DNA of 64,000 bases from Palaemon carinicauda (Eukaryota > Arthropoda > Malacostraca > Decapoda > Palaemonidae): contig NC_090744.1 of the NCBI RefSeq assembly GCF_036898095.1, positions 91,992,131 to 92,056,130 of the forward strand, given 5' to 3'. A program made the position numbers and the translations under genes. Under the pieces are notes generated by a model. The model was not told the origin of the DNA. It saw only the letters and a program-made list of their open reading frames with translations, and searched no databases. The stretch's first letter is position 1, and every line of letters starts with the position of its first letter. Positions 1 through 12,941 of the stretch are shown piece by piece.

Positions 1-221
1 CTCATTATATTTTATCATTTTCAAACATAAAATACAATCAGATTTGATTAATTAATTACAGCGTGAAACACTTTTTTTTTTTTTTTAGAATTGGCGCACC
101 GCCTACCTGCGCTGTGAATTATTAAGGTATAATTACCATAATTTAGGGCGTGTACCATGTATTATACTGTCCGTGCCATACCGTCCGTAGCATGGGCCAA
201 AATCTTAATCTTTCTCTTTTT

Positions 222-565
222 CTTAGTACTACACAGTATTCTAGAAGTTTTATTCCACCCATGACGAGGTTATGGAATGATCTTCCTAATCAGGCATTTG
301 AATCATCGGAACTTCAAAAGTTCAACCTTCCAGGAAATGCTTTTATGTTGAACAGGCTGACATAAGTCTATCTTTAAAGTTATATATAAAAGATATATTT
401 TAATGTTGTTACTGATCACATAACGTTTCATGTTAATTGTTAATTACTTCTTTTCTAGTATATTTATTTCTTATTTTCTTTCCTCACTGTGATATTTTTC
501 CCAGCTGGTGCAATTGGGCTTATAGCCTCCAACTTTTCCTACTAAAGACTATCGATTCCTTGATG
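222..565 (+). pseudogene. LINE-P1 3' end: RT ORF C-terminus plus 3' tail
   Basis: A short reading segment contains TTQYSRSFIPPMTRLWNDLP, the conserved C-terminal motif of this non-LTR family, followed by a stop and an AT-rich 3' UTR. The same motif recurs in the LINE-P1 copy near 42.85 kb. The segment ends (about 470-560) in a decayed version of the family's 3' tail, reading tcactgtgatatttttccc and then gggcttatagc. Only the 3' terminus is present, so this is a 5'-truncated insertion. Similarity stops near 222, where the sequence becomes unrelated. It is not a functional gene. Confidence 0.7.
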
Positions 566-2440
566 GCAAGATGGGCAGGGCTTGGGCGTGGACCGGCGTT
601 ACTAAATAAATATAATTGCTTCATGATAACTTTTTATTTGGCAATTATTAAACGCCCTACTAATTTTCTAACTTCTAACAACAATGAAACTATACTAAAT
701 GTTTCTTCTTAACGGTGGTAGAATATTCTTTACAGCACTACCCGTTGGTATGGTGATATGCTGGCCTCGGGGCATACATATGGAACGAAGGTCTGTTACC
801 TCTACTTTGCTCTGGGAAATTTACGAAGAAGATTGAGGTGTACCTGTAGACAAAAATACACGATGCAATATTTCTGACTTTTTATTTCAAAAATAAAGAG
901 AAAAAGATGCTCATTGACTATCATTATGCGTAAAATTACTTTAAATAGAAAAAGTCAATTATATAAAATCTCAGATTTTAATAGTAATGATTTTTTATCA
1001 TTATTCATTCGTAACAAAAAGAAATGTGTCATAAACGTTTCTCCTTTTCTGATGTACAGTAGTTTCTCAGGTCAGCGATGAACATTCAGTAATCGACATT
1101 CGTCAGAAAGTATTGCCTGTGGCCATGTACTGACAGGAGCCACCCGCGGCGAAAAGTAGCTAGTAGCTTGAGCTCCACATCCATATGTTATTGAAATTAT
1201 CATTTTAGTCACTCTTTTATTTGAAGGTAACTATGGATTTGAACTAATGGTTGTTTGTTAGGTTTATTGTTGTGGTATGTTTTCGTCATTTTCGATGATC
1301 AAATTCATTGTGTTCTTATCAGCTTTAGTTTTGGTTACAGGCTTGTTCGGTGGTTTTAACTTGTTTGTTTAAGCCAAGGTCACGTATAAACACGAACACC
1401 GCAGTAATGATTTAATGTATCTTATAAAGTAATGTCCCTCCCTTACTTGCTGCTTTGAGCAAAAATAATAGGAAATGTGATTCCTATTCGGAATCTTGCT
1501 TTGTTACCCCCTTTTTATCACCTTCTTCATTAACGTTTATATGAGCGTTCAATTTGCCTAGCTAATCCGAGTTGACTTGTGGTTCGTTTGTTAGTTTTAG
1601 ATTGCGTTGCCTTATGCAGGACACGGGCTCTTGCGTTGTCAGCCTGTAAAATGACGCCTGGAAATCGGAGCAGTAACAAACACACACAGGAATCATTAAC
1701 TATTTGTCAGCCAGAATGATTAGTGTCGTATTTGAACGATGGTTCTGTAAGCAGTTGCTGTCAAATATATTCCCATCTTCTACAAATGTAATGGATAATA
1801 CACTTTATCATTCAGCAAGATTAGGTAAAACACCCATAGGATCAAACAATAAGTCACAAATAAGAGAATAGCTCATAAAAATAGACGGAGAACCAAGAGA
1901 CAATATGTTAAAATGTCAACTTTTAGAAATGGTCAAGTAATACTCAAGAAATCTAGATAACGCATACGTGATCCATAAAATTGAAATGGAAAATAGTCAC
2001 AAGGATATTTATCTTCCACCATACAATTACCAATATAAACCGATTGAAACTTATTTTGGTCACAAGTGAAATATGTGTAGCGGCAATAAAAATGATATGG
2101 AAAATTTAAGGATACTTTCAAAATAAGTTCTGCATTCGCTGACAAAAAGAAATTTGTGGATTACTGTAAAATTCAATCAAGAGGAAGATACCGTAAATTC
2201 CTTTGCAGAAACATTGTGTTTGTAGAGATTTTGTCTCAAAACTGAATGGAGTATTTTACATTGCAATGAAAAGTCAGATTCAGTAAAGCAAAATGTGGTT
2301 ATCGATAAATATATTGATTCATTACTAATAAGTCTTGAGTCATCTAGTGAGGAATACTTCTTTAAATCAAAATATGTAATATTTGTTACTTTATTATATA
2401 TATTTAAAACAAAAAGTTGGATGAATGTAATTGTTTGCAT
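566..2440. other. AT-rich intergenic DNA, no gene seen
   Basis: No open frame here resembles a known protein and codon structure is absent. A 45 bp stretch at 1611-1655 resembles, in reverse complement, the sequence beside the Tc1-like relic at 11.9 kb (listed separately). Otherwise I see only AT-rich sequence. Confidence 0.5.
1611..1655 (-). repeat. Short repeat shared with 11.9 kb
   Basis: The core pgcaggacacgggctcttgc region (here atgcaggacacgggctcttg) has a close inverted counterpart at about 11901-11945. I count roughly 36 matching positions of 42. This implies a dispersed element fragment. The parent element is not identified. Confidence 0.5.
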
Positions 2441-2535
2441 TCTCCGTTATTATTATTATCATTATTATTGCTTTTATTATTAGCCAAGTTGCGACCCTAC
2501 TGGGAAGGGAAACAAAGAAAGCGAAATAAATGAAG
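2441..2535 (-). repeat. LINE-P1/S1 3' tail fragment
   Basis: A (TTA)n-like run is followed by attagccaagttgcgaccct and gggaagggaaacaaag. This is a diverged form of the 3' tail shared by LINE-P1 and S1, in reverse orientation. No more of either element is recognisable beyond about 2535, so the parent family cannot be decided. Confidence 0.5.
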
Positions 2536-2760
2536 GATATAAAGATAAAATAGCAAAATAATAAGGCTAATAGTTATTGTGAGAATTCAGCACATCTAGG
2601 TATTCTATAAAGCACCAATTGAACTTTTGGCAAAGTGTGAAACAATTCAAAGAGAAATAGAGAGATAGTTGACATGTGTCCGCTGTTCTATTATTCCACT
2701 TATATGGTGAAACATCATTTACTTCATAAAAGGCTTAATGAGTACTAGAGCCTTCCTTTC

Positions 2761-2805
2761 CTTGGGCGCTTATTATCATTATTATTATCATTATTATTAT
2801 TATTA

Positions 2806-2848
<43 letters not shown>

Positions 2849-3200
2849 TTGCTAAGCTACAACCCTAGTTGGAAAAGCAGAATGCTATAAGTCCAGGGGC
2901 TCCAACAGTGAAAATAGCCCAGTGAGGAAAGGAAACACGGAAAAATAGAATATTTCAAGAACAGTAGCAACATTAAAATAAATATTTCCCATATAAACTA
3001 TAAAAACATTAACAAAACAAGAGGAAGAGAAATAAGATAGAATGTTGTACCCGAGTGTACCCTCAAGTAAGAGAAATTTAATCATAGACAGTGGAAGACT
3101 ATGATACAGAGGCTATGGCACTACCCAAGACTAGAGAACAATGGTTTGATTTTGGAGTGTCCTTCTAGAAGAGCTGCTTACCATAAGAAATCCCGATGGA
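2761..3200 (-). repeat. S1 SINE-like repeat, 5' truncated
   Basis: The copy begins with a long (TTA)n run at 2761-2847, the 3' tail read in reverse. It continues through gctaagctacaaccctagtt and agcccagtgaggaaagg to the internal block ggctatggcactacccaag. The match fades near 3200 at the point corresponding to the middle of the full element seen at 60.86-61.53 kb. The 5' half is therefore missing or highly diverged. Open frames in it are fortuitous. Confidence 0.75.
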
Positions 3201-3469
3201 TAAAGAAATATCGCTCAAGACAGCGGCAACCCAACAATCGACAGGAATTGAAAAAGGATTTTTTTTTAAATTCTGTAAAAAAAAATGTCTTGCAAAAAAA
3301 AAGTTTGAGTCAAGAGGAATTCATTATGCAATCCCAAATGAAATTCTAGCTTAGATTGTTGCATAAAATTCGAATTATACGGTTTTTATAGTTCTTATAT
3401 ACATTAAAGAGCTTGTCCTGTTTATTTTGAAATTTCTAGCAAACCTTATTAATTACTATTAATCTTCAC

Positions 3470-3660
<191 letters not shown>

Positions 3661-3756
3661 ACGAATTCATAAGTTTATTTGCCTTAGTATGCTCTATTTC
3701 AGATCTTAAATTCATGGTTCTTCCTCTTCATTGTTTCCCGTCAGGATCATATTGAT

Positions 3757-3758
<2 letters not shown>

Positions 3759-3813
<55 letters not shown>
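3759..3813. repeat. (GA)n microsatellite
   Basis: A nearly uninterrupted (GA)n run of about 55 bp. Confidence 0.95.
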
Positions 3814-3816
<3 letters not shown>

Positions 3817-4244
3817 GCACGTGCTTAAGGTTGTCTGTAAAATTTTCTCCAACATGACCATCCTTCTTATTTTAATTACAAAATAATAATATTTTCATCT
3901 TATATTTAGCTTCAATTATTAATCAACAATTCCTCTCTATTTCAGTGAAAAATAAATTTCTAAAAAGTGAAGCAGAACTGAAAAAACGATCTGAGCTTTT
4001 ATTTTATTTAATATATATTCCCTCTGAGGCTGATGAATTATGTAGCTATTTTTCCCTTGGCTTTTCAGAGACTCTTCACTCCATCAAACAGAGTCTGAAG
4101 ATTTTTTTAATAAAATTAGCAGATAATTGAGAGAAAAATTATACATGAAAATACCTTATATGGATATCGTATTTGTTACGGTAAAACTGGAATTTTTCAC
4201 GAGTTTTGAATATGCTTTAACCGGCTTCAAGTAGCTCATAGACT

Positions 4245-4246
<2 letters not shown>

Positions 4247-4304
<58 letters not shown>

Positions 4305-4371
4305 ATATATGTATATATATGTATATATATGTATACATATAAATATATATGTATATATATGTATATATATA

Positions 4372-4404
<33 letters not shown>

Positions 4405-4421
4405 TATATATATATATATAT

Positions 4422-4472
<51 letters not shown>
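4247..4472. repeat. Compound (AT)n microsatellite
   Basis: About 225 bp of (AT)n interrupted by ATGT, ATAC and ATAA variants. It abuts a repeat fragment and LINE-P1 copy A. Confidence 0.95.
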
Positions 4473-4474
<2 letters not shown>

Positions 4475-4477
4475 TCA

Positions 4478-4574
4478 GCCGTTACTAGTCCAATGCAGAA
4501 CAAAGGCCTCAAACACATCCTTCCCATTGCACCTGTTTATGACCTTTCTATGCCAGCCCAAACCAGCAAACTTT
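4478..4574 (+). repeat. Fragment of an unidentified dispersed repeat
   Basis: This ~97 bp block (ttcagccgttactagtccaa through gccagcccaaaccagcaaac) lies exactly between the AT microsatellite and the truncated 3' end of LINE-P1 copy A. Its abrupt junction with LINE sequence at about 4575 implies a separate repeat. The assignment to a repeat family is inference, because no second copy is in the window. Confidence 0.35.
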
Positions 4575-6760
4575 CTATGTAGTATTGAGCCTCATGATGG
4601 AGAAGGCCTGACTATTAGAATTAATTGCATCCGTTGTATTACGAACAGAAGGGTACTGTGCGGTAGATCTGAATGTAAAGGATGGTCAGTATTATGGAAA
4701 AATTATGAAACACGCATAACGAACTAATTGAACGACGGGGCCAGAGGTTAATATCTAAATGAGAAAAAGAAATTTGATAGACCGTAAGTTCCTGTCAAAC
4801 AAATTAAGCAACTGAAGACCAGACAGGAGAACAATACTCGAAACATGGTAGAATGAAAGAATTAAAACACTTCTTCAGAATAGATTGATCACCGAAAATC
4901 TTATAAGACTTTCTCAATAACCCCATTTTTACTGCAATTGAAGACAAGACAGACCTAATGTAAACTTGCTGTCGAGAATCACACTTAAAATGTTAAATGA
5001 GTCATACAGTGTTAAAGAAACATCATTAAGACTGGGATACGGATGTTGAGGATCTACTGTCCTTGACCTACTTATAATCATACTTTGACTTTTGTTAGGA
5101 TTCAACTTCATGCCCCATATTTTGTACCATGCAATAATTGTAGCTAGATCTTTATTAAGGGATTCAGCAACCCGAGATCTACGTTCAGGAGATGGATTTG
5201 ATGCAAAGAAATTCGTATCCTTATACATGTGCAACGAGCTTGTTTTCTAGGCCAAACCACATAACATGTGTATACTGTATAGTATGGAAAATAATGGGCC
5301 AAGAACACTGCCCTGAGAAACACCAGATATCAAATTCCTATACTCACTATGGTACCTATCAGCAACAACTCTTTGCAATCTATTCTTAAAAATTCAATAA
5401 TGATGCTAAGAAAAGACCCAAGGACTCCCAGCTGTTTGAGTTTGAAAGCAATTGGTTCATGATCAACACGGTCAAAAGCAGCAATAAGATAAAGGCCAAT
5501 CATGCGAACTTCCTGACCCCAATCGAGGGATTTATGTACAGCATGGGAGACTGTATGAAGGGTAACACATGCTCCAAGACATTTACAAAAGCCAAATTGC
5601 AAACTATGGAACAGATGATTACCTTTAGCAAACCTATTTAGACGCTTTGCCAACAGACGTTAAAATGTTTAGATAATATGGTAGTTATGGAAATTGGGTG
5701 GTTATCGGACTTGAGCTAACCCTAATACATTTAGTGGAGGAACATCACTAATTCTCCAACAAATGCTAAAAACTCTTCTTCTTGCAAACTTGGGCAAAAT
5801 AACAGATAACTTTGGAGCTAAGAATCTGCAGTCTTTACAAAAAAACAAAGGTAAAATACCATTCGGGTCTACACCTCCATAACCAATATGGTCCATCAAG
5901 AGAGCTTTAATTTCACAAGATCGAAAAGCTAAACTATTTAGTTCAGCCTCAGGAAAATAGTAATGAGGACAGTGAGTGATGGAGCCATCTGGTTCAAGTA
6001 AAGGAGGAACTGTTGCATCTACGCCAAAAAGTGCAGATTTAAGGTACCCCACCACTGATATACCTGGGTAGTACCAGAAAGGGTTTCTCTTATGGCTGAA
6101 TTGTATTCCTTTTCAGTTGAAACATAAACTCTCTGAGCAAAAGCTCTAATCTGAGTATAGTTATTCCAAGTCAAATCTGATCTGTTACCCTTCCAAAGAT
6201 GATAGGCCTCCTGCTTCTCCAAATAAACACGTCTACAGTCATCACTGAACCATTTGTCCTTCACTCGGTACCTAAGCACACAAGAAGGGATATGCTTATC
6301 AATCATGTTGACTAGATTTTCATGCAAAGGAACAACAGGATCAACAATATTATATAATTAACAATGTGACCAATTCAAGTCCAAAAGATCACTCAAAATG
6401 CCATTCCAGTCTGCTAGAGATTTTATAAAAATCTTGAATGACTCATACAGTACATCGAGGACATGCTGCTCAGTCTTCACTACCAATGAAATCAAGGTAT
6501 GATCAGATGTCTCAACTGGAGATTGTTTGATTGATTGATTAGGAGTTATCTGGCACCCTGTCCCAACTTGAGAACCATCCTTACATGTTATGACGCCAGG
6601 GGAGTCGGTGTATACGAGGCCTGTGAGTAGTTACACTTATGATTTACTCACAGCCTGATTCAGAGGCAAAGTCCAAAGCTCTTAAGCCAAGGCGATCAGT
6701 AGGAGAAACAGAATTTAACCACTCCTAATGGTGAGCATTAAATACACCCCCCCACCCCCC
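4575..6760 (-). pseudogene. LINE-P1 copy A (endonuclease C-term to RT)
   Basis: Minus-strand relic of a non-LTR retrotransposon of the Jockey/CR1 group, encoding endonuclease and reverse transcriptase. From 5' (high coordinates) to 3' it holds the end of the endonuclease region, a linker (YRVKDKWFSDDCRR near 6240), an RT segment around 5330-5653 with AAFDRV, and the RT palm/thumb segment around 4930-5234 with WGMKLNPNKSQSM. Catalytic residues are lost: motif A reads LYLIAAFDRV where copy B has DIDFSAAFDRV, and the YADD box reads YKDT at 5214-5225. The frame is broken repeatedly. The C-terminal FIPPMTRLWNDLP segment and the 3' UTR are missing at the 4574 junction. A 41 bp insertion lies at 6523-6563. 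Compared with copy B at 47.3-51.2 kb it is more degraded. Confidence 0.85.
6513..6573. mobile_element. 41 bp retroposon stub with 10 bp duplication
   Basis: Comparison with LINE-P1 copies B and E shows extra DNA at 6523-6563, containing a ttgattgattgatt run and tctggcaccctgtcc. It is flanked by CAACTGGAGA (6513-6522) and CAACTTGAGA (6564-6573), a 10 bp duplication with one mismatch. The (TTGA)n run reads as the simple-repeat 3' tail of a severely 5'-truncated retroposon. The insertion is seen directly; the retroposon interpretation is inference. Confidence 0.55.
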
Positions 6761-7224
<464 letters not shown>

Positions 7225-8540
7225 ACAGTATGCATGTGCGTGTTTATGTTGAATATATATGGACCATATACAGTAAGACCTACCACTTATAGAGACATAT
7301 CCATATCCATTGTCTTCAAATATTCCATCTTATCGTCAGGAACAGTTGAAAAGAAACGGACAATTCTACAAAAGAAAAAACACATAAAAACGCACATAAA
7401 AAATGCACATTATGAAGTTTTAAAACAAACCCAAAACATTTTTGTTATTAGATTATGTAAATTATTTGTTCATCCAATTGTTATTCAGAAAACAAATCTA
7501 AATAATATCGGAGTCCTAAAAGGTTCCCAATAATGCATCAGGGCATTTTTATTCCTCCATGAGACCCAATTAAATTATTTACACTATATATCAAAACCAA
7601 GATAAATATTCGACTTTGCATTAACATAATGGTAATGATAAATTTATCTCTAAAAACTATGGAATTACGCTGACCTATTATAAAAACACACTAAACAGTA
7701 TTTTCCATATCAGAACCACTGTAAATATTACTGGTCTATCTCTGATAAGTTGTAACAATATATCACAGTATTATGGCATTATGAATGCTGCTCTGGATTT
7801 CCTCCCAATCAATAAGCAAATAAACACAATGATCCAACTCCTACCTGTCAATCATCTGCCGTATTTATCCTTTTCTTTCATATCCCTTGAGAGTAGAAAA
7901 GATTCCTCAGAACAGATTCCACGCAATTGCTTTGTCCACTTTGGAAACGGGGCCTCCAAGTCTACAATCCACTCTCCATTTACCCCAGCAAGACCACGGG
8001 AATTTTTTTTCTAATTCTTTTTAATAAAGATATTTTGGAGAACATCTATCCCTCGGAACCGAAATGGTTCCCAGGAAAAGTTGTTCTCCAAGATAACTTT
8101 ATTATAAAGAATTAGAAGATAAAAATTCCCATCGTAAAAATTTATGATTTCTCTGTCTCACGTCTCTTTTTTTCCTCATTAAAGTCTGATTTCTTCATAG
8201 TTTTTCGTTATCTTGAATGATAGGGAAGGTGGATGAAAGAAGAATGAGGGCAGTAGCTAGCTGACCATGGTAAGGAATAGTTTAGAAAGTTAAGTATTAG
8301 TAAGAGTAATGTAAAGTGTGGTTCAACAATAATTTTTATATTTTTTTGCTGTGGTATTAAAGTTATCATAGTACAACAATGATTTGGCAATATATTAACA
8401 TATAGAATTCTATGAATTTATTTTTGTGAATATCCCTTCGCAGTATAATTTCAATATGAAGCTGTCATTTTCCTTATTTTAATCTTAATTTTATTTGATT
8501 TTATTTCATTTTATTTTAATCTTCCACTGGAACATTCTTT
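7225..8540. other. AT-rich DNA, no gene recognised
   Basis: Open frames are short, AT-rich and without recognisable motifs. I see no element termini. Confidence 0.45.
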
Positions 8541-10110
8541 ATCAGTAAAATGGTTGAGGTTCTTCACGACGAACATGTACAGTAGATATATTCTTCTCTT
8601 CCATTTGTGATCTGTGATGTTGTTTGGGTATTTTATCTCTCCTTCTGCTTCCCTTCTCTAAAAGAATTCTCCGTTGTATGTTTAAGTTGCCAACTTTTAC
8701 TGTGTAGCCACTGATCATTTGGTTTTGCTTTGTATTCGGGTTACATTGATCCAATAATTTTCTTATTTTTATTTAACATTTTGTTTCCCGGTATTGTTGA
8801 CTACTGGCGTAGTATTTTTATGCTGAAGTTAATCCTTGTGGATTTTTGCAAAATGGGAGAGTTAGAGAGACCTGGGCGTCTTTGTTATGAGGCTTGTATT
8901 TCTTCTGTTGATTGAAGGTGTGTTTATTGCAAATTTCTTATATCTGCTGAGGGAGGAATTGATGAGTTTGAGTCGGAATGAGGTTCTCTTCCGGGTGTGA
9001 AGTCGTAATCTGATGAGTCGTCTTTTTAACTTTCTTCTTTGTTATCTTCGTATTGTGTTGAATCCTGCATATCCTGCTGTATATCCTAAAATGTTGAAAC
9101 TCACCTGCTCTTCTTGTATGATTCTTTTGTTTTTTGTCTTTTGTTCCTCTGCATGGTACTTTCTACCTTATTTATTGCTTCTTCAGAGAAATACATTGTT
9201 GGTAAATTATCTGCTAATATGCTGTTTATTATAAAGGGGTAGAACCTTCTTGATATAAGCCCAGTTTTATTGTCATATTTGTTATTGTCGCAGTTCTTGT
9301 CTCTTCTCGTATATTGTCTAGAAGGAGATTTGTATCAGCCTAACAATTCCCTGAATTAATATCTGTTACTTTGGGGTAACTTCTACCATTGTTTGTATGG
9401 GATGTTGCATCTATGCTAGCCTTTGTCTCTTGCACTTTCTTTTGAATTAGTGTCTTTCTCACTGGACATTTCGCTCCTAAGCTATATGTTTTTTCTTACA
9501 GCAGTTGAGAAATATCCTTGTATTTTCTGCACATTCCTTGTATGTATGGTCATAGGATGAACATTCAGAGCACATTTTGAAGTTTCTATTTTCAGAAGAT
9601 TCCTTATACATGTGCTCATAAGAACAGAATGTATAACAATGACAATATCACAAACATATCCTGTTCAATATATTGTCTTGGGGTGGATTGGTAGGCTATG
9701 AAAAGGTCTCTTTACCATATTAGGAGTTTCAAACTTTATTTTCATAATGTTGGATTTATTTCTATTTCTATCACATCATCCACTTTAGCCTAAACATTTT
9801 TCCTCTCAGTGCTTTCTTTAATTATTCATTTCTGTATTATGTCGTTGTTTCGGTCCAGATATCTTGCTACTATAGTTTTCATGGTATCATATGCTATGGG
9901 ATAAATCACTTCCAACTGATCATTTAGAAAAACAGCCTTGCTCCTCATCTATAAGATCTTATCTGAGTGATCTTCGTCTACATTAACGATGAGTACTGAG
10001 TTAGCGTGAGTTACTTGTGAACTCTGACCCTAATGTTGTCAATACTTTGCCACAGTTCGAGATGTCTATTTGTCACATTATGAGGCTTAGGGTGGTTGTC
10101 TTTCATCTTA
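8541..10110 (-). pseudogene. Non-LTR ORF1 (gag-like) relic, CCHC knuckle
   Basis: Read on the minus strand, this region preserves pieces of a nucleic-acid-binding ORF1 protein like those of Jockey-type LINEs. At 9531-9572 the translation CSECSSYDHTYKEC is a perfect C-x2-C-x4-H-x4-C zinc knuckle. A damaged knuckle (YTFCSYEHMYKES) lies just before it and a third (NCCKKKHIA) just after. Upstream, around 9690-9760, IKFETPNMV resembles the RNA-recognition-like segment that precedes knuckles in these proteins. Downstream sequence is stop-ridden until about 8541, where a short open stretch ends. The frame is interrupted many times, so this is a dead copy. Which LINE family it belonged to cannot be decided, because no adjoining RT is present. 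Confidence 0.6.
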
Positions 10111-10426
10111 ATCTTCATTTTGCATCATAACGTTCACTTCTCTCGAAGTTTTGTCACAAAGAAGGGTGACACAATTGGGGCGTAGGAGCGTTCTCCTGTT
10201 CTGGGGGGCTAAAGTTCGAAATGACACTGAAGGCGGAGCCGCAGGCGCGGAGGAATGAGGGGTCTACCCCAGAAAAAAATTTACGAGGAAACACCCTCAG
10301 ATGCGATTTCCTGGCATCTGACAGCATATTGTATAAAAAACAAAATCATATTTTTGGAAGATTTTTATGTGACCAATTCCAATTTTTACACAATAACATT
10401 CATAAAATTCCAATGGGCCTATATAT

Positions 10427-10645
10427 TATATATATATATATATACATATATATATAGAATAATTGTAAGTAAGCAAAATTAAGAACAAGCATATTTCTAA
10501 TATAAAGATACATATTTGAAAGTCATGCTTGAGACCAGAAAATATACATATTAAAAGTGTATGATTAATGTATAATTAATACTTCATAAGCTCTGAAATT
10601 TTATAAAAGTATACATATTTAAAAAGAATTATAAAAGAAATTATG

Positions 10646-10680
<35 letters not shown>

Positions 10681-10739
10681 TGATATATATATATATATAT
10701 ATATACATATGGCCTATATATATATATATATATATATTC
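10427..10739. repeat. Cluster of short (AT)n microsatellites
   Basis: (AT)n runs at about 10427-10456, 10644-10670 and 10682-10738 separated by AT-rich unique sequence. Confidence 0.85.
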
Positions 10740-11559
10740 ATGCATATGTTTATATGTGCGATATTCGTCAACTACATGTGTTCGCGTGTGTCATGTTTTC
10801 AATTTATTAATGCGTATCAATGATGTAGTTTGTTACTATAATAGTGTCTGGTAATGATGGATAGATTGACCTATGTTTGCACGGTATGCACTGGGGGTCA
10901 AACATTATAAGTGGCTTGATTCCCAATATGGGGGCTGCTCTTTGTAAAACTACGAGTGACGAGTGACGGGACTGTGAAACTATGATGCTGGGTACTAACA
11001 TGATACTTACGTGGCGGGGGTGGGGTGGGAGGGTGAGACTGTACAAGAGCTGTTGCCAGAGATGAAATGCATTTACAAATTGTAAATCTGAATGTTTAAA
11101 AAGCATATTTTCGGAGAAAAAGTGGGAGGGGGCTTTGATTCCTTACCATTCAGTGCACCCTTTGTCCGATAGGTGCCCGACCATATGACGTCGAATATAC
11201 AAATTGAAGCGCTGCATCTATGTATATTCCATGCTACTGTAGTATTTCAGTGTACATCCACTGGGCGTACTGAACGTGCTATTCCTTAGTTGCAGGGGAA
11301 TTTCTTGATGCTGGTATATAATTGCAGGCTTTGAGGGTGATAAGCTGTCCATCTAAACTTCGCTGTATTGTGGAGGGAGAGAATAGCGGTTTATGTGGCC
11401 ACACATCATAAAATGTTGACCGCAGCTCACAAATATGTACAGTACATCTCTCTTTCTCTTTCGTTTTGACTGTTTTTTTCTCAATTCCATTATGCATTTT
11501 ATTATTATTTTCCTTCATTTTTTTTATGTTTCATCTACATTTTACCTTATAGTATTCTC

Positions 11560-11560
<1 letters not shown>
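10740..11560. other. No gene recognised
   Basis: Moderately AT-rich sequence without recognisable protein similarity. Frames of 79-99 codons on the minus strand show no motif or supporting context. Confidence 0.4.

Positions 11561-11561
<1 letters not shown>

Positions 11562-11612
<51 letters not shown>
11562..11612. repeat. (CT)n microsatellite
   Basis: About 50 bp of (CT)n with one interruption. Confidence 0.95.
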
Positions 11613-11618
<6 letters not shown>

Positions 11619-11900
11619 TATACAATAATTAACAAATATCACACCTGCAGAGAGGTTTCGATAACAAATGTATACATATGATGTGTGGGGAACTTATGAC
11701 AATAACTGGGCAAGTGCATTTTTCTTTTTTTTCAGTTCATATCACTATGGATTACAGATCATCCTCGTCATTGCTGTTCATGGTGATGATGATGGGTTCA
11801 ATACCTTCATGTATAGTGACCGATGACCAGGACTATTCTTCGAATGATCTGGATCTTCTCACAGCGCCAGCCCGCACTTCCTTGGTTTCGGATCTACTCG

Positions 11901-11945
11901 AATGACTTACGGGCTGCCAATGCAAGAGCCCGTGTCTTGCATAAT
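11901..11945 (+). repeat. Short repeat shared with 1.6 kb
   Basis: The stretch acgggctgccaatgcaagag and its continuation is the inverted counterpart of 1611-1655. It directly adjoins the end of the transposase relic, so it may be part of the same transposon. Confidence 0.5.
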
Positions 11946-11956
11946 AGAAAGCTTTC

Positions 11957-12226
11957 TTAAACGAACGAAGGAATGAATCTCTGCAACGTTGAACGAGCAT
12001 ATTGCTTCACATAGCCCCACACTTGTTCGATGGTGTTTAACTCAGGATGGACAGGGGGAAGCCGGGTGACCTCATGAACCCATGGCCAGATCATTTTGTC
12101 AACCGTGTAGCGGGGGTCTGACCTGTTATCCTTCCTGACCGGCAGTAGTTCATTGTAATATTGATGCCAGTGGCTTACAAGAATAACATTTACATGGAGT
12201 GATGGGGATGGGCGGTAGGAAAACAT
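11957..12226 (-). pseudogene. Tc1/mariner (IS630)-like transposase C-terminus
   Basis: The minus-strand frame of 89 codons contains RLPPVHPELNTIEQVWGYVK. This corresponds to the LPPYHPELNPIE-xxW motif around the catalytic Glu of IS630/Tc1/mariner DDE transposases. Such enzymes cut and paste DNA transposons at TA sites. Only the last third of the catalytic domain is left. The preceding segment (VILVSHWHQYYNELLP) sits where the family has its second Asp in a D-N-x-x-Y-H context, and that Asp is absent. No N-terminal helix-turn-helix region or terminal inverted repeats were found nearby. The frame ends near 11957, and the adjoining 11901-11945 segment is shared with 1611-1655. Confidence 0.65.
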
Positions 12227-12457
12227 GTAGTTCGCCTAATTACATCGCAGAAATGAAAGGAATTCTACTACTGTAAATAAACAAAACAAAAAAAAAGGAA
12301 ATTCATCGGAGAAAAGATATTAAACTTTAGAAAGAAAAACTGGAAGGAGGCGAGAATTAGGAATACAAGAAAACGAACAATAAAGGAGGAAATAAAAATA
12401 GATGAAAAATAATAATAAAATAAATACTGAAATGGAGAAAGAAAACAGACAAAAATT

Positions 12458-12511
<54 letters not shown>

Positions 12512-12577
12512 CTATTTATTAGGCTTAGTGTAAGAGAGAGAGAGAGAGAGAGAATCTATTTATTAGGCTTAGTGTAA

Positions 12578-12625
<48 letters not shown>
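12458..12625. repeat. Head-to-head (GA)n / (CT)n with duplicated spacer
   Basis: (GA)n runs at about 12458-12509. A 26 bp spacer (aatctatttattaggcttag plus tgtaag) follows, then (GA)n at 12535-12552, an exact second copy of the spacer, and (CT)n from 12581 to 12625. The (GA) and (CT) arms are inverted relative to each other and could pair as a long hairpin. Confidence 0.9.
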
Positions 12626-12629
<4 letters not shown>

Positions 12630-12808
12630 AAGATTATTGATGAACACCTGAAAAGGATTTCTGTTAATAATCACGACCTTATATACATCGAAGAGAGACA
12701 AATAAGCAGATCTAGAAGTAGTCCAGGAGATGATGTCATATGAGGTCGTGGGTTAGTCTCTGGGTCATCATTTGGAACCACATGTTGGTTGGGCAACTGT
12801 AATGTAGA

Positions 12809-12849
12809 TATACACACATACATACATACATATATACAAACATACATAC

Positions 12850-12941
<92 letters not shown>
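12809..12941. repeat. Compound ATAC/(AT)n microsatellite
   Basis: catacata repeats grade into (AT)n with TATG interruptions. Confidence 0.9.

Noticed and set aside
4299..4727. 142-codon plus-strand ORF over 4.3-4.7 kb
   Set aside because: The first half is microsatellite and the second half is antisense to LINE-P1 copy A plus a repeat fragment.
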